In this document: in pieces, positions 51,093 to 63,290 of the stretch
Layout of the letters: each line of letters opens with the position of its first letter
How positions within the stretch are numbered: position 1 is the stretch's first letter
DNA from: Maea johnstoni
Taxonomy: Eukaryota; Annelida; Polychaeta; Spionida; Magelonidae
DNA: 64,000 nucleotides
Assembly: GCA_963942565.1 (NCBI GenBank)
Contig: OZ012685.1
Coordinates: 1,787,595 to 1,851,594, forward strand
Reading direction: 5' to 3'
Position numbers and translations under genes: made by a program
Notes under the pieces: model-generated
The model's input: the letters and a program-made list of their open reading frames with translations, nothing else
Database searches by the model: none
What the model was told of the DNA's origin: nothing

Positions 51093-51328
51093 GGGGGCCG
51101 GCCATGATATCTGAGTGGTCTAGGGCTTAATATCACTGACTGCTTGCTGTCTCTCACCACTGCCTGTGTTAGAATCCAGGCCGGGTATGTGAGAAAGTTG
51201 CCAGTGACTTGGGGTTAGGCGGTGATTTTTGCTGGATAATCCGGTTTCCTCAACCACTTACAACTAACTACTCAGGACCTAGCCTGAATAAGGTAGTCAA
51301 AGTAATGATAAACAAAATTCAAAATTCC
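51093..51328 (+). mobile_element. tRNA-Leu-derived SINE, most complete copy
   Basis: A box region ATATCTGAGTGGTCTAGGGC (51106-51125) is 14 of 16 bases like the CCGAGTGGTCTAAGGC stretch of eukaryotic tRNA-Leu. The B box GTTAGAATCCA lies at 51168-51178. The roughly 57-bp A-B distance suits a tRNA with a long variable arm. The body GCCAGTGACTTGGGG...TTTCCTCAACC continues to a tail with AACAAAATTC repeats. Copies of the same family occur at 3957 (fused to the satellite) and 61238, with more diverged ones at 59311 and 63924. SINEs are transcribed by RNA polymerase III and mobilised by LINE machinery; no partner LINE is seen here. Confidence 0.72.
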
Positions 51329-51756
51329 TATTTAGCAGGACTGCTTACATAGGGAAGACATACTCCTCAGACAGATCTGGGGTGAGTGTCCTGATTAACC
51401 CAGTATAATTGACAATAACAGAAAGAGATTAGTCTCACAGAGGAAGGGTTCTTTTGACAAAAACTTTCAACATGATAGGACACAAATCTGTCCTACCATA
51501 TAATCATCAGAATCATTTCCACTCATTTTGTCATCAATATTCAGTATCAACGGAAGGAACCTCCATATCAACTCATTGTTCCTGTAACAACACAAATGAG
51601 CCTGACCTTTTAATCAGGCAATATCTTTCTCATGGAAGCATCATTAGGAGAGTTGATCAGTTGATCAGTGAACCAAGTATTTGTGAATTCATGTTTGAAT
51701 TCTAAGTTACTTTCAAAAGAGAGCATCGGGGCAACACCTTCTAATGTATAAATAGG
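51329..51756. other. No gene seen
   Basis: Unique sequence. A short TTGATCAG duplication lies at 51653-51668. An 83-codon frame (51454-51705, plus) has no recognisable product. Confidence 0.4.
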
Positions 51757-51760
51757 TTAA

Positions 51761-51967
51761 CCCATTTATACCTGGAGATCTCTGACTGATGTTGATCGGA
51801 CTTTTAATACTTTTGATTCAATCATAGATTCACAAAATATTTGAAGGAGAATGGTGGTTTGGGTTCAGATAAACAATACACCTTCAAATATTTCATTAAA
51901 AATATGTTAGACACAAAGATATAATGGAAATTGTACAGGTGTTTTGGCTGCTACAGGCATGATTGGG
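51761..51967. mobile_element. piggyBac-like MITE, 207 bp
   Basis: Termini CCCATTTATACCTG and the inverse of CCCAATCATGCCTG (11 of 14 alike) lie between perfect TTAA duplications at 51757-51760 and 51968-51971. The ends match the family at 43645. The interior is AT-rich and non-coding. Confidence 0.62.
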
Positions 51968-51971
51968 TTAA

Positions 51972-52725
51972 AGTATAAATGGAACACTGCAGGCAAAATA
52001 ATTTATTCCCCCCGTGAGTCACTCAATATAAAAATGCAAACAATAGTGCAATCAAAACATCCATTATCCTAAACAATGCTTAATTAAAACAGCATTGTCT
52101 TATAATTAGATATTCATAAATCACCAATTATGACCTAATTGGTGTTGTATCAAAGGAAACCAATAAACTATCATACCAGACCACGTTTCATTGTGCTGTT
52201 TAGAACCAGATCATAATAGGTCAAAACAGTTATCAGTATACAACAATTGCCCATTATCGTATGTTGCAGAAAACTACTGATACAAGCGGGATCAATGGCC
52301 AACAATTATAGTTTACATATTAGTCGCAGGGTGATCAATAATAGAAAAAACCCTCTAGGTGGTAGATTTCAGCTCTTGGAGATCTTGGCATGAATTGGCT
52401 AGTTCATTTTTACATATTTAAACCCAAGCTTAAATATAGAAGTTACAATGTGTCCTTATTAGTCTTGATGCTCCAGGGGCATTCACTATAATTCATGAAC
52501 AAACCTAGCATGTATAATGTGTTAATTAGCAGTGTACCTAGGAGACATATTCAGCTAATAAATGCCTGCTCTTTTTGCAATAAAATGTTATTGTAATAAG
52601 ATACAATAAATACATATTGTTACTTAAATCAATTAAGAATGCCTTTAACTGTGGGTTAGGGTTTAATAACAGTTAACTGAGACTTTCTAGAAAGTCCTAG
52701 CTGAGACTTCACAGGAAATTGTTAA
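51972..52725. other. No gene seen
   Basis: AT-rich unique sequence without recognisable content. Confidence 0.4.
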
Positions 52726-52734
52726 ATATTCATT

Positions 52735-53010
52735 CGAAAAGCTGAGATTTTACAAGAAAATCTTGAATGTTCATAAGAAAACTCAGACTTCCCAAGAAAT
52801 CCTTGGATATTCCTAAGAAAAGCTGAGATTTCCCAGCAAATACTTGGATATTCCTACGAAAAGCTGAGACTTCCCACGAAGTCCATGGGTTTTCCTGAGT
52901 TCCTGAGAAAAGCTGAGACTTCCTAGGAAATGCTTGGATGTTCCTAAGTAAAGCTGAGACTTCCCAAGACATCCTTTGATTTTCCCAGGGAAATCCTAAG
53001 AATTTCTTGG
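52735..53010. repeat. Degenerate minisatellite, about 43-bp unit, six copies
   Basis: AAAAGCTGAGACTTCCCA followed by GAAATCCTTGGATATTCCTA recurs about six times with drift, for example at 52737, 52817, 52858, 52910 and 52950. The last part merges into CCCAGGGAAATCCTAAG. It is related to the short repeats at 32300 and 63215. Confidence 0.75.
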
Positions 53011-54125
53011 TATTCCCAGCTTCATTTGAAGATTAACCTATGCTAACAGAGGCTGATTCTGAGTGTAGGTGTAGCACTTTATGCCCAATTTGCAACAGTA
53101 AACATTGGTGTTGCCATGAAATGCACCGTTTTATTTGTTTTACAGGCGGAGGCCACTTAATTGGACTCACACGGCATAGCAATATCCTAAATTGATGCCC
53201 TGGACACATCATTCACTTGTAATTGTAATCTTTAGGGTGACCTATGGGTTAGGGGCATGCCTTGTGTACTGGATCTGCTACAACATCTAGAGGGAAGGAT
53301 AAAAAACTAAAATATCAATGAAGCAACATTTTAGTTTCACAGGGCCAGTGAGGAGCAAACTTTAATACCGGGCGTTGCCAGTGATACGCGCTACGAGGGT
53401 TAACAGTATGCTAATATAATTCATCTGATCACGAATTGTGAGAAAATTATTGAAGGATTAAAACATATCGATTAATAGTTTATGAAAAAACGATTTCTTT
53501 GATGACATCAATTCATTAAAGCAAGTGGGTGCATGTGATCAAGTTTTGCACCCTTACTTAGTATACCTTACACTGTTTATTTCGGGATTTAATGCGTCAA
53601 AAAATGAAAGAGCAATACCAGAAGTTTTTAAAATAGGAAATTTCACCAGTAAAAGCACATTATGATATTCATTAGAATATTTCTAAAAAAAAATCTTTTA
53701 GATAGGCCTGCTCATCAGAATACAGAATACACCTGAAAAGGCATCTCTTGAATTGGACTTTATAATGGTCAGTGCTATATCAGCTGCTGCTAAGTAGGTA
53801 TAGGTACCAGTACTTGATACATTACCTAATACCAATATTGAATTGGTAAATGTATTGTATCAAAAAAAGTATTGATATTGGAATTCTAACATTGATACTT
53901 GTTAAAAGCAATATTAGAAGCCCAGTTCAGTCCAGTACAACAAAGTCATTGACCAATCAGTTGCTAGCATCAGAGTGGAGCTGATGATAATGTATCGTAT
54001 TGCTATAATCTTTAAGATGCCAATCCCTATATGCTAAGAGCAAGGTCACACTGCATGGGTTCATATCCTCCTCCTCAAGACTCAATGATCTGACCATAAA
54101 CTCTGTACAAACACATGCCCCTCCT
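53011..54125. other. No gene seen
   Basis: AT-rich unique sequence. A patch of TACC/GGTA and GATAC inverted motifs at 53795-53900 (for example TACCAATATTGAATTGGTA) could be an old hairpin element, but no termini were found. Confidence 0.35.
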
Positions 54126-54129
54126 CTGC

Positions 54130-54600
54130 CCCCTTGCTGACAGTGGGTGTTACTTTACGCGGTTTGTTTGGTGACATTTCTCTCTGATGAAAGCTAGTTA
54201 CTGCCTCGTACATATCGCAATGCAGGTGGCGAGCTCGTGAAAATGTCTGCAAGGACATCGCCCTTCTTTACTGTACCTGGCGCATACATAAAGAAACATA
54301 TGCACAGATACAATGTCATTACACATGTTCCTTGTGTTGATGCTAGGCACTGTGGCCCTGGAGTATGTGTATGTTGTTATATGTGATGTCCTTGGTGACT
54401 GTGGTAGTTACACAGGAAAACACATTGGCCATTGGAGCCGCAATAAAGCCCATTTCATGCCTGCCACTTTTCCACTATCCGTCTCATTTATGCTACGTTT
54501 ATTACCGCTACTTCCTAGCGTAAAATCCCCTCTAACTCAGCCCAAATTTAGTATTATGGGATGCCGCTGCTCATAATGAAGCTGTCATGTTCAACTGGCA
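54130..54600. other. Complex block, candidate regulatory element
   Basis: Non-repetitive, CG-containing island with several TTTATKR (Hox/Cdx-type) motifs, such as GCAATAAAGCCC and TTTATTACCGC. An 87-codon plus-strand frame at 54313-54576 begins with a hydrophobic stretch, but it has no known domain and no supporting signals. Confidence 0.25.
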
Positions 54601-56090
54601 CTGTGGATAATTGCGGCAAAAGAACATCATGAAAAAGATATTAAGTTCCCTCCCAATAGATACATGATGCCCAAAAACTCATTAATGCGAAGAATGCAAT
54701 CTAATACCCATACATCCCAGAGTAGCATAAGCCACATCTCGGCACCGGGATCATTTGCATACTAAACGCTACTTGCACCTGGAGATGTTATAGTTATGAA
54801 CAGCAGCTTGCATACTGATTGCCTTCTCATTGGTTCACATCACACGGGGGAAAACAGCACGGTAAACCAACCATCTCAAACCCAAGTAGCGGCAGTTTGA
54901 CGATGTCAAAACTATACACTGAAAAGGTAGGAAGTGAAGATTTTATAAAATTTTGAAATTTTAGCTGTAATGATGTTCCAGAAAAAGTGGATGGCAGCAA
55001 ACATTTATTGAGAATCTGGCACAATATTTATCTTTAACATAGAGTGAAAAACTCTGCCCAAATTAACATATTTCTACATTGATTAACTCCACAGAATATG
55101 TATACATTGAATGCTTGTTAACTCTGAGCACTTTTGTATTTCCTGTGAGTGTTAAAAGCTGCACACAATTTGTACTGTATCTCTATCATTGTAGAAACGG
55201 CCTCAGAATCCCTGACTAATTTTTCTCTATAAAAATCCTTTTCTCAAACACAAGGCCAAAACAGTATTTCAATTAGCACTTATTGGTAAAGTCCTTTGTT
55301 TGCACAGACCTGCCCCGAGATGAGTTGAAAAATAATTGAACATGAAAAGAGAAACTGGAACAGCAATAATGAATTATTTGGTTTCCTTTTCCTCCCATCT
55401 TTCATTTCATCCTGTCTTTCATTAGAGGATGGCAGTATGCAATGGAGAAGAGAACAGAGGATCATATCAGGTCAGGCAAGATCAAGCTCCGAGTGGAAAT
55501 GCCTTAGGGCTACACAGTTCCACCTGACATTGAATTATAAATTAATGAGACAGAGTCATAATACTCCAAAACAATTTAAAGTGTGAAATACAATGCCAGT
55601 ACTGTACACCATGTTAATCTTGCATATACAAAATAATGCGCTCAGCAGGTCTTAAATAACACGCTATCATGTGGGTATGTTCTATGGTACCAGCATAGGG
55701 ATCAGATGAACAGTTCAATAAATGTGAATCTATTGATTAAACTAACCCCATATAAACTAGGTTGACCATTTATTTCATTTGAAACTTAATTGTACTACAA
55801 CAAAGTGCATAATCTTGTCATGGTGACAGTTGCTTGTCAAATCTTCACTGAGCATACTTAAGATATTCCAAATGCACTGTGATCTTATTAACATACATTC
55901 CCCTTCTTCATAGCCATCATGTCAACTACAGCATTCAGTTTCCTAGTAGCCGTCCTTGTTTGGCTGGACCTCTGACATGAACCAGGATATAAGAAAAGGA
56001 GGGAGCACAGACTCTCACATCAGGTCAGGTGATATTAGACAGGTGATGAAATTGAATAAGACCCATTTCTTTTTATTATACCTCACGTGA
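54601..56090. other. No gene seen
   Basis: AT-rich unique sequence. Several GATCATATCAGGTCAGG-like motifs recur (55462 and 56021). Nothing else is supported. Confidence 0.35.
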
Positions 56091-56158
56091 AAATACTCTC
56101 ATCCCATTGGATGAGAGCCATGTGACAAAGCTGTTAGCAACCTGTGTCTCTATAGGTT

Positions 56159-56232
56159 CCTTGACAGCGGTCACCATTCGACGTATTAGCACCCGCTGTC
56201 AAGGAGACGTCGTATTAGCAGCCGTTGTCAAG
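56159..56232. repeat. Clustered inverted and direct copies of a CCGCTGTCAAGG motif
   Basis: CCTTGACAGCGG (56159-56170) is inverted to CCGCTGTCAAGG (56193-56204). That motif, with its leader CGTATTAGCA, is then repeated as CGTATTAGCAGCCGTTGTCAAGG (56210-56232, 23 nt, given by position and core only). A CCAAT-type CCCATTGGATGAG lies 50 bp to the left. The cluster sits in a CG-containing island (56090-56420) and looks like a multi-site binding module. Confidence 0.4.
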
Positions 56233-56585
56233 GTGCCGTTTCATGATTCCCTATATTGTTGAGGACGTCATGCTTTCAAGATCCCCGCGCGTGGCGAAAG
56301 TATTTCAAGGCTTCAGCAGAATGCCGCCGTCAACAATGGAATTATCTTATTGTTGGGAACAACTTCCGCGAGTGTCTCAATTCAGGGGAAAAAGTAAAAT
56401 CTCAACCCGGTTGAGATGGTAGGTTGTTCAGGAAGGATAAATTAAATACATGTATTATATCCCAACATGGTCCGTACGGTAAACCTGCTGCTCCGAAATT
56501 ACACTGCCCAAGTGAGTTTTGTAAGTTTCAACTTGTCATGAATTTTGGTTGCCCGGGGGTGAGGAGGGGTGGGGGGTGTTGTTCG

Positions 56586-56746
56586 GTATAATAAAACAAA
56601 TGTGACATCCCTGCGGGGTTGCTAACATGGTAGTCTACCCCTCGTGAGCATTGTCACCCTCAGGCTACGCCCTCGGGTGACAATGCTCACTCGGGGTAGA
56701 CAACCATGTTAGCAACCCCGCAGGGATGTCATATTTGTATATTATC
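56586..56746. repeat. Long hairpin element, about 70-bp arms
   Basis: The left arm runs from about 56586 to 56658 (containing TGACATCCCTGCGGGGTTGC). It is mirrored by a right arm from about 56674 to 56746 (containing GCAACCCCGCAGGGATGTCA), with a loop of about 15 bp. The arms are nearly perfect over their central 55 bp. The outer ends (GTATAATA and TATTATCA) are weaker. It is probably a palindromic MITE-like element, or a strong RNA hairpin if transcribed. There is no coding content. Confidence 0.75.
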
Positions 56747-56940
56747 ACTTAGTAGGAGGACTCACCACAGTATGAGCTAGGACTAGTAACAGAGCAGTTA
56801 GTGGATTATACACTAGTCAATTCAGTCATTGGGGCAGCCCCTCTGACAAAACAACAGACCTCTGTTTCTAGTCGTCTAGGGGTAGAGTTTGAGTCTGAGA
56901 GAAATAAGAATATACCAAATATGTGAAGATTATAAAAATA

Positions 56941-56963
56941 ATCATTTATTATTATTATTATTA

Positions 56964-57007
<44 letters not shown>

Positions 57008-57056
57008 ATCATTATTATTACTATTATCATTATTGTTATTATTACTATTATCATCA

Positions 57057-57113
<57 letters not shown>

Positions 57114-57165
57114 GTATTATTATTATCATCATTACTATTATTATCAATATCATCATTATCATCAC
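56941..57165. repeat. (TTA)n microsatellite
   Basis: ATT/TTA trinucleotide tract with scattered ATC and ACT interruptions. Poly-Leu and poly-Ile frames are repeat shadows. Confidence 0.95.
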
Positions 57166-59305
57166 CAAAAATAGGTAATTGCCCACTAATTGGTAATATC
57201 ACCTCATTCACATTACCTCTTAATAAATTTCAAATGTGCATATACTCAGGCCTGCTTGGGGTTTTAACAGGGATGAATACGTTAACAAAGGTTAAGAATT
57301 ACCTCTGAGTCTTGGTGATTTTTTTGTGTGGCGGTGTGGAGGTCGTGGGCTGGCCATGGGAGGTGTGTATTTAATTGCTGGCTGAGACTAATGGTCTCTG
57401 AGGTGAGACGGAGAAGAGAGAGTGGCGCCAGCGATGTCAGCGTGTGCCTTACGTGGAACAACAGACGGCAGGGGGGCGACGGACTGCTGATGGTTTGTCC
57501 AATCGCTGGCTTGTTCAACAGGGAGTTCAAGAGAGACACCGAACAAAGACAAATGGTGACACACTATCGGCATCAGGGGAGAAAACTTCCTTTTAAATTT
57601 TTCCTTTTTTTTCTTTATTCATATCTTGTCACTTCTGACTCGTGGAGAGCAAACATGGGCTGATAAAACAAAACTAATCAAATGGAGTAAAATTTTGAAA
57701 AATATATTTGAAGACCTGGATGATAAACACAACAGGGACAACAACTGTAATTAAAATAGTTTTTGAAATATAGTTTTGAGATTAGGGTATTCTTGTATGT
57801 GTTATATCCAGACTTTTCTTCTTAAACCCTGCCTGCAATGTAAATCAATAGCAGTGTTTCTATTGTTTTACTGTTACGGATTCTGGGCCTGAAAGCAAGA
57901 CGTATAGTATTTATCTACTAGCCAGTAGCTAGTAGTATCCTGGAGGATGAGATTAATTTTTTCCACTCTATTTACCAAAGTGATAATTCCTCATATCGCC
58001 TCTGGTTCCTTTTAGCATCATGCTAAATTCTCAATACCATAACCATACGTACGCCAATGCAGCAGTCCAAGATAAAGTAATAAATAAAACTCATTCCTAA
58101 GCCCCAATGTTCCTCGTCACACATCACACGCCTTTAACATCTGCTAAAATCAAGATATTCTAAAATATCCCAAAGACAAAATCCATCATAATAATTCTGG
58201 TTATTTTTAGCCTGAGCTGCCAGTGATGCATGACGTTATGTAACATCTTAGCAGTAGATCTGCATTGTAGATTCAGTATTAGTCAGGCTGGTAGGAAAGG
58301 ACTTTAATGCTAATGTTTTGATAGACATGATGACCATCTGTGGTTATTTGCAGCAATGCCAGAAGCTAGAGTGCCTTAAGCTTTCCAATGCTGAGGCTAC
58401 TTTCTTCCAAAGCACTAGGACGCAAAGGTTTTTGAAAACCATGTAAACCCAATCATGTTGGTATTCATTGGATAGCTCTCACTGAGAACTCTCAGATGAG
58501 TACCCATATGCCAGGGTTTCAGCCATTTTTCAGTTTTTTTGCATCATTTTGCATTGACCAAATTAGCCATCAGCAGCATAAGGGTATTAGCATCGCACAA
58601 CAGTGGAATGCAAAGAAAAAATTCAATGAATTCATTATTTCCAAAACTTTTTTTGACATCTTCCAAATTCCATTATATCTACTAGTTAAAGTGCACAAAG
58701 ATAACCCTGACATAATCCTGCCTGCAGCACCCTGAATCAGCCTGACCATTTTGCTGATAGTATTTTGACAAATGCATCTATTGGTATTAAGTATTTAAAA
58801 CATTGAAGGAGGGTTGCCTTTTGGCCTTTGAAATACATTTCTCCTTTAAATATAATTCTTCAACAGATTCCTCAGAAGTATATTGACAAAATAGCTTTAT
58901 ACCAATTTCAGCATTGCAGGGATAATGAAGCATTGTGAAAGGAACCGCATCCATTCCAGTTCAATTTGTCCCATTCATCAATATCTATATAACAAGTTCT
59001 AGCATCTCACTTTTCACTATCATATATATCTAGCACACAGCTACAATACAAGGTGAAAAGCTTAGTAAAACTCTAACAAGTGTGATCAATGATTCTCTCC
59101 AAGTCTGGTCCATTAGTTTTACCCAATATTGGAAATTGTAATAGAATCCCTGGAGATCTGAAGTCTATCATTTTTTATATGATTGAGAATTTATGGGATA
59201 TTCATGGGACCATCTAGGATTTCAGAGGAAAATCCTATGAAACGTCTGGAAATACTTCGTGCTTGACTTAGTTGAGACACATGTGTGGTCCTGTATTCTA
59301 CGAGT
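57166..59305. other. No gene seen
   Basis: 57320-57570 is a more complex, GC-richer stretch with short frames on both strands, none recognisable. The remainder is AT-rich unique sequence. Confidence 0.35.
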
Positions 59306-59310
59306 GCTGC

Positions 59311-59465
59311 CCCAATAGCCAGGGCATTGTGGACTAACTGCACTCTGTCTCTCACCCACACTGCCAAGGTCCTCTGCTGCAAATATGGCTCCAGGTGTGT
59401 TAGAAAGTAATAGTGATTTGGGGTAAGTTTGGTGGTTTACAGCGATACCTGAGTCTTTTCTATTT
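59311..59465 (+). mobile_element. Diverged copy of the tRNA-Leu-type SINE
   Basis: CTAACTGCACTCTGTCTCTCACC and, further on, GTTAGAAAGT...AGTGATTTGGGGTAAG match corresponding parts of the 51-kb SINE (the first motif also continues into ACTGCC). The A box is unclear and there is an insertion between the blocks, so this is an old or rearranged copy. Confidence 0.4.
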
Positions 59466-60685
59466 ATAAAATCCCAGTCAATATGAAAGTTTGTTCTCAT
59501 CACCTTTTCTGCCAAAGGCTAATTTGTAACCCAATAAGCAAAAATCAGAAAAGACCATCACCTAACTCCAGTTATAAAGTAGAAAGAGTGATTTTCTAAT
59601 CCAGCCACATGGATGCAAAGTGGTCATAGGAGACTACAGCACACTGCTCTATGGTTTATATGGGGGTTTCCAACTCTCACCAGCAGATAAAACTTTTAAT
59701 CACTGTTTTACTCAGGAAATGTTCAGTAAGCATGGCAAAATGAGCCTATAAGATGTTTCACTTGCATTTTTATATACAAATTGTACCTAGAAACTGCGTA
59801 AACTCCATTTATTGATACCGCCTATCGATTGATCTTGATATTTACAAAATTGCTATGAAGGTTCATATGGTAGTGTCACCTGGTAACAATAATAAACTGG
59901 TTGTTGTTCAGAGCCTTTCAAAAACTGCTGTGCTCCAGGACCAATTGTCTGTGCTCCAGGACTTCAATATTTGAACACCCATGTTTACAGCAAATGTGTT
60001 GATAAGAGCAGTGTGGAAACATGCTTCTCTCTCATGTGGCACACAATCCATAGCTCTCCGCCACGGCACCAGCAGTGGTACCAGCACCAGCGCAGTGCCA
60101 CAGATACTCTACAGTCTCAAGGAGACTTCAATTGTCTGCAGGTAATTGAACTGTCAAGTAGTTTATGAGGCGAGAGAGGGGGGTGTCACTGGAGGGGCTG
60201 ATCCACTGCTAGATCTACTGCACAGCTGACAGCGCCAGCATGGTATACAGGACAGGGTGGCAGGGAGCAGACCAACCTCCCTAGTAAGACACCTACAAGA
60301 TGGAATAGCCAGTGCTATTTGCTGGACACTTACAAGATGGTCAATGTCTCAGAACTTGCATCATGTAAAATTGAATACAGTTGAGAAAATGTATGTAAAA
60401 ACATTCAGGGGTAAATAATTTGATCAAAATATTTCTATCATTCAAACACTCAATCAGAGCCCTCTAGAAAAGAAGAACACCTATTACAGCTTTCTATCCT
60501 CATTATATTTTATTCTTCCTTTTCTTAACATTGAAGTATGACTGCTATTACATACAATCTTCTAAATCTGCATTATTTATGCAATGAGAATCACCCTTTT
60601 CATTCCCCTTACAAAGTAACAGAGTATGGTAAAAATCAAAGTTTACTTAAATTGTTTCAATATTATTTTAGTTGTGTTTCCCTAG
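59466..60685. other. No gene seen
   Basis: Unique sequence. A short direct repeat of TGTGCTCCAGGAC lies at 59930 and 59949. At 60050-60140 a GC-richer stretch ends in CTGCAG|GTAATT, a possible donor, but no acceptor or recognisable translation supports an exon. Confidence 0.35.
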
Positions 60686-60689
60686 TGGC

Positions 60690-60840
60690 CGAAGCCACCT
60701 GACATTTTGAAGTCATTCATGCAGAAGAATACTCCAAAGGGAAAATATTTCAAGGAGAAATGTTAATCAGAACAATACCACAGAACTCTCCTGAAATATT
60801 TTGTCAAAAGAACATTGGATCCGTACAATAATTCAAAGGG
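60690..60840. mobile_element. Degenerate copy of the piggyBac-like MITE family
   Basis: CATTTTGAAGTCATTC, GGGAAAATATTTCAAGGAGAAATG and AACTCTCCTGAAATATTTTGTCAAA align by eye with 1388-1570 (GGGAAATATTAGATGGAGAAATG, AACTCTCC, CTGTCAAA). Termini are not preserved. Confidence 0.35.
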
Positions 60841-61237
60841 AACTATAAAATACAAATTGCAATACAGACTTGCCGTTTTCAAGAGAGTATAAACTGGTTT
60901 AGTGGTTTACACAGCACTATTTGCTAGGTCATAACTTCAAGATATCAATATCTAGCCGTTTTAAGATCACTATTGTTGCTGCTAAGTGGCTTTTATGTTA
61001 TAGAGGTTTTACTGATGCAGAGACCCCTGACCCCTGGCCATCAACATTAACTCTGTGGGATATCTATAACCAACACAGAACAACTGGAAAATTGGCTGAT
61101 AGATCATCAATAAAGTGTGTTAACCAGCTACACATGGAGTGCAAACAGTTTAACTTAATTGGCCAAAAGCTGAATTGCTTGCCATCTTCTGAACAATGAA
61201 CAATGAACAATGACATTTTCTGTTTGATGAGCAGCTG

Positions 61238-61452
61238 GCTCTAACAGCTGAGTGATCACTGACTGCTCGTTGTCTCTCGCCACTGCTTCAGTGTCTGAAT
61301 CCAACCCAAGGCATGTGATAAGGTTGCCAGCAACTATGGCGCTCCAGCAGTGGTTTTCCCTGGGTACTACCGCTTCCTTAATAATTTACAACTTGTTAGT
61401 CACAATTTAAATTAGCCTCATATTGGCAAAATGTCAAAATAAACAAAATTCC
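61238..61452 (+). mobile_element. tRNA-Leu-type SINE copy
   Basis: ACAGCTGAGTGATC carries the A box, with a deletion just after it relative to the 51-kb copy. It is followed by CACTGACTGCTCGTTGTCTC, the B box GTCTGAATCC (61293-61302), AAGGTTGCCAG, GGTTTTCCCTGG...ACTACCGCTTCC, and the tail AAATAAACAAAATTCC. The match runs from head to tail. Confidence 0.68.
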
Positions 61453-61725
61453 ATATTCTGCATTCCATGATGAGACTCTCAGCTATTCAGAATGGACATC
61501 AGAGAGACTTGTACATTCCTAGGGTATGGTATCTCCAGTGGTGGCATTACGATAATGATGTTCAAGGGGGTCACAATTAAAGTGTTGGTGTTGGGCGCGT
61601 AGTATTGAGGATATGTCCCACACAGCTGTGGAGGAGCACAGTTCACCCAGAAAGGTGTCTGCTTCATTAGTCTAATTAGGCCCGCTGCCATCTTCCCACA
61701 CTTACAAACACATACCTTACTCTCA

Positions 61726-62030
61726 AAGGTCACAGGAAGTTCTCTCCGTCCATTGAAAGGAGGAGATAGTACAATAACAGAAAGATATAGCATCAAATTG
61801 TGAAATCTTATGATAAATGATAATTAAAACATTTTTTTACTTGATTGATACATAGACATATAAAAAATCAGAAGGTCAGAGGACAGCCTCTCTGTCCATT
61901 GAAAGGAGAGGATAGTTCTTAAACAAGAATACAAGAATAGCAGAAAGATAAAACATTGATCTGTGAAATCCTCTGATAAATGACGATTGAAATATTTCTA
62001 CACTTGATCGATTCAGAGACAAATATCAAT
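61726..62030. repeat. Two-copy direct duplication, 146-bp spacing
   Basis: AAGGTCACAGGA and AAGGTCAGAGGA at 61726 and 61872 begin two related segments. Each continues with TCTGTCCATTGAAAGGAG-type sequence, CAGAAAGATA, TGTGAAATC and TGATAAATGA. The copies differ by many substitutions and a short insertion, so the duplication is old. Confidence 0.7.
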
Positions 62031-63190
62031 AGTCATGTTTGTTGAAAATACCTTTTTTCAATTTCAAGATTACATAATTTTTGAAGTCAAAATTGGAACA
62101 ACTATTACACCCTTCCCTCTGTAATACTCTTAGCTATGATTAGGTCAAATTTTAAGCATATCTGTTTTGATACCTGAAATGCATGTTTAAGAAGACCATT
62201 CCCTGCTAAATTCAAACCTTTACTCTATGTGCAAACCGAAGGGAGGTTCTGTACTAGTCAGTCTCTCACTTTGTTCAGTGATGGTCTGACAGTTAAAAGC
62301 AGTTGATCTGATTGTGATGAAAAGGGTATAGACTTTATCATGTGTAAGAATCTCAAAATGACCCTATAATCACAATTTGACCCTACAAGCCAATCTAATG
62401 ATGTGCACACAAATCATCCGCTGCATTGTAGGTGTCTGGGAGCTCATTCCAAAGACATGGTGCAGACAAATGTGAGCTAGAGGAGGGGGCGTGTAGGGGT
62501 AGGGGGTGGGGGTTGTTACCAAAACTTGGCATGAAATGGAACTGTAAGTGCAGATTCTATCCCCACTGAACTGAATGACAATTATAACCTAGTAAAGACA
62601 GATACATCATGGTTTGAGATCCAGCTATCTTTGAGGAGTACTCTACACAATACCACACTACCATAACATTACTTCTCTCAGTTCAATTTAGGCTGGTGAC
62701 TATGCCTCCACACGTTATTACATCAAATGGCCCAGTGACTTAGGACAGTGCAAATAAACATACATCTTGATACCCTCAGCCAGAGTAAACTAAGGGTTTT
62801 ATATGGTGTCATATTAACATCCCTACTTGGAAGTATGTGTAGAAGGGATGGGGGCAAAGTAATGGATACTCCTCCTGCTTTGTCATAGACCAGGGTGTTT
62901 CCTAATACAATGGAAAATCAAATTGTACCCAGTCAAGTATGGTTGACTTATCGTTATCAAGATTTTCACCCTACCTCTGCTGAGCTATTTTCACGCCACC
63001 CTCCTTCCCTCCTCCTCCTGGCCATGATGTCTCCCAGGCAGGCCCTCCCGGTCTGATCTATGTGGGTTATGGTATGAGTGAACTATTTTCTCATAAGCCA
63101 CACTCTCAGGTGGGATGATGAACCAGGTAGGGCTAATTGGTGGCATTCTGCTGCTTGGCAGGTATGAGTCCTCACCACAGTGAAAAGGGT
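62031..63190. other. No gene seen
   Basis: Unique sequence with a G-rich run at 62485-62512. Nothing else is recognisable. Confidence 0.4.
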
Positions 63191-63214
63191 GCTGCCCTCA
63201 TCCAACCTAGAAGC

Positions 63215-63290
63215 CTGGAGGCCCAAGGAATTTGTAGGATTCTCTTGGGAAATCCCAGGATTTCCTAGGAGTTCTCAGTTACATTTGGTA
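63215..63290. repeat. Member of the CCTAGGATTT-type short repeat family
   Basis: GGGAAATCCCAGGATTTCC followed by TAGGAGTTCTCAGTTACATTTGGTA-type sequence resembles 32300-32400 and the end of 52735-53010. It is a dispersed, low-complexity relation. Confidence 0.35.

Noticed and set aside
54313-54576. 87-codon frame with a hydrophobic start
   Set aside because: It has no domain, no conserved motif and no splice or promoter signal; its length is within chance expectation for this region.
56790-56900. Possible SINE fragment with GTTTGAGTCTGAG
   Set aside because: Only a weak B-box-like word, with no match to the SINE family defined at 51093.
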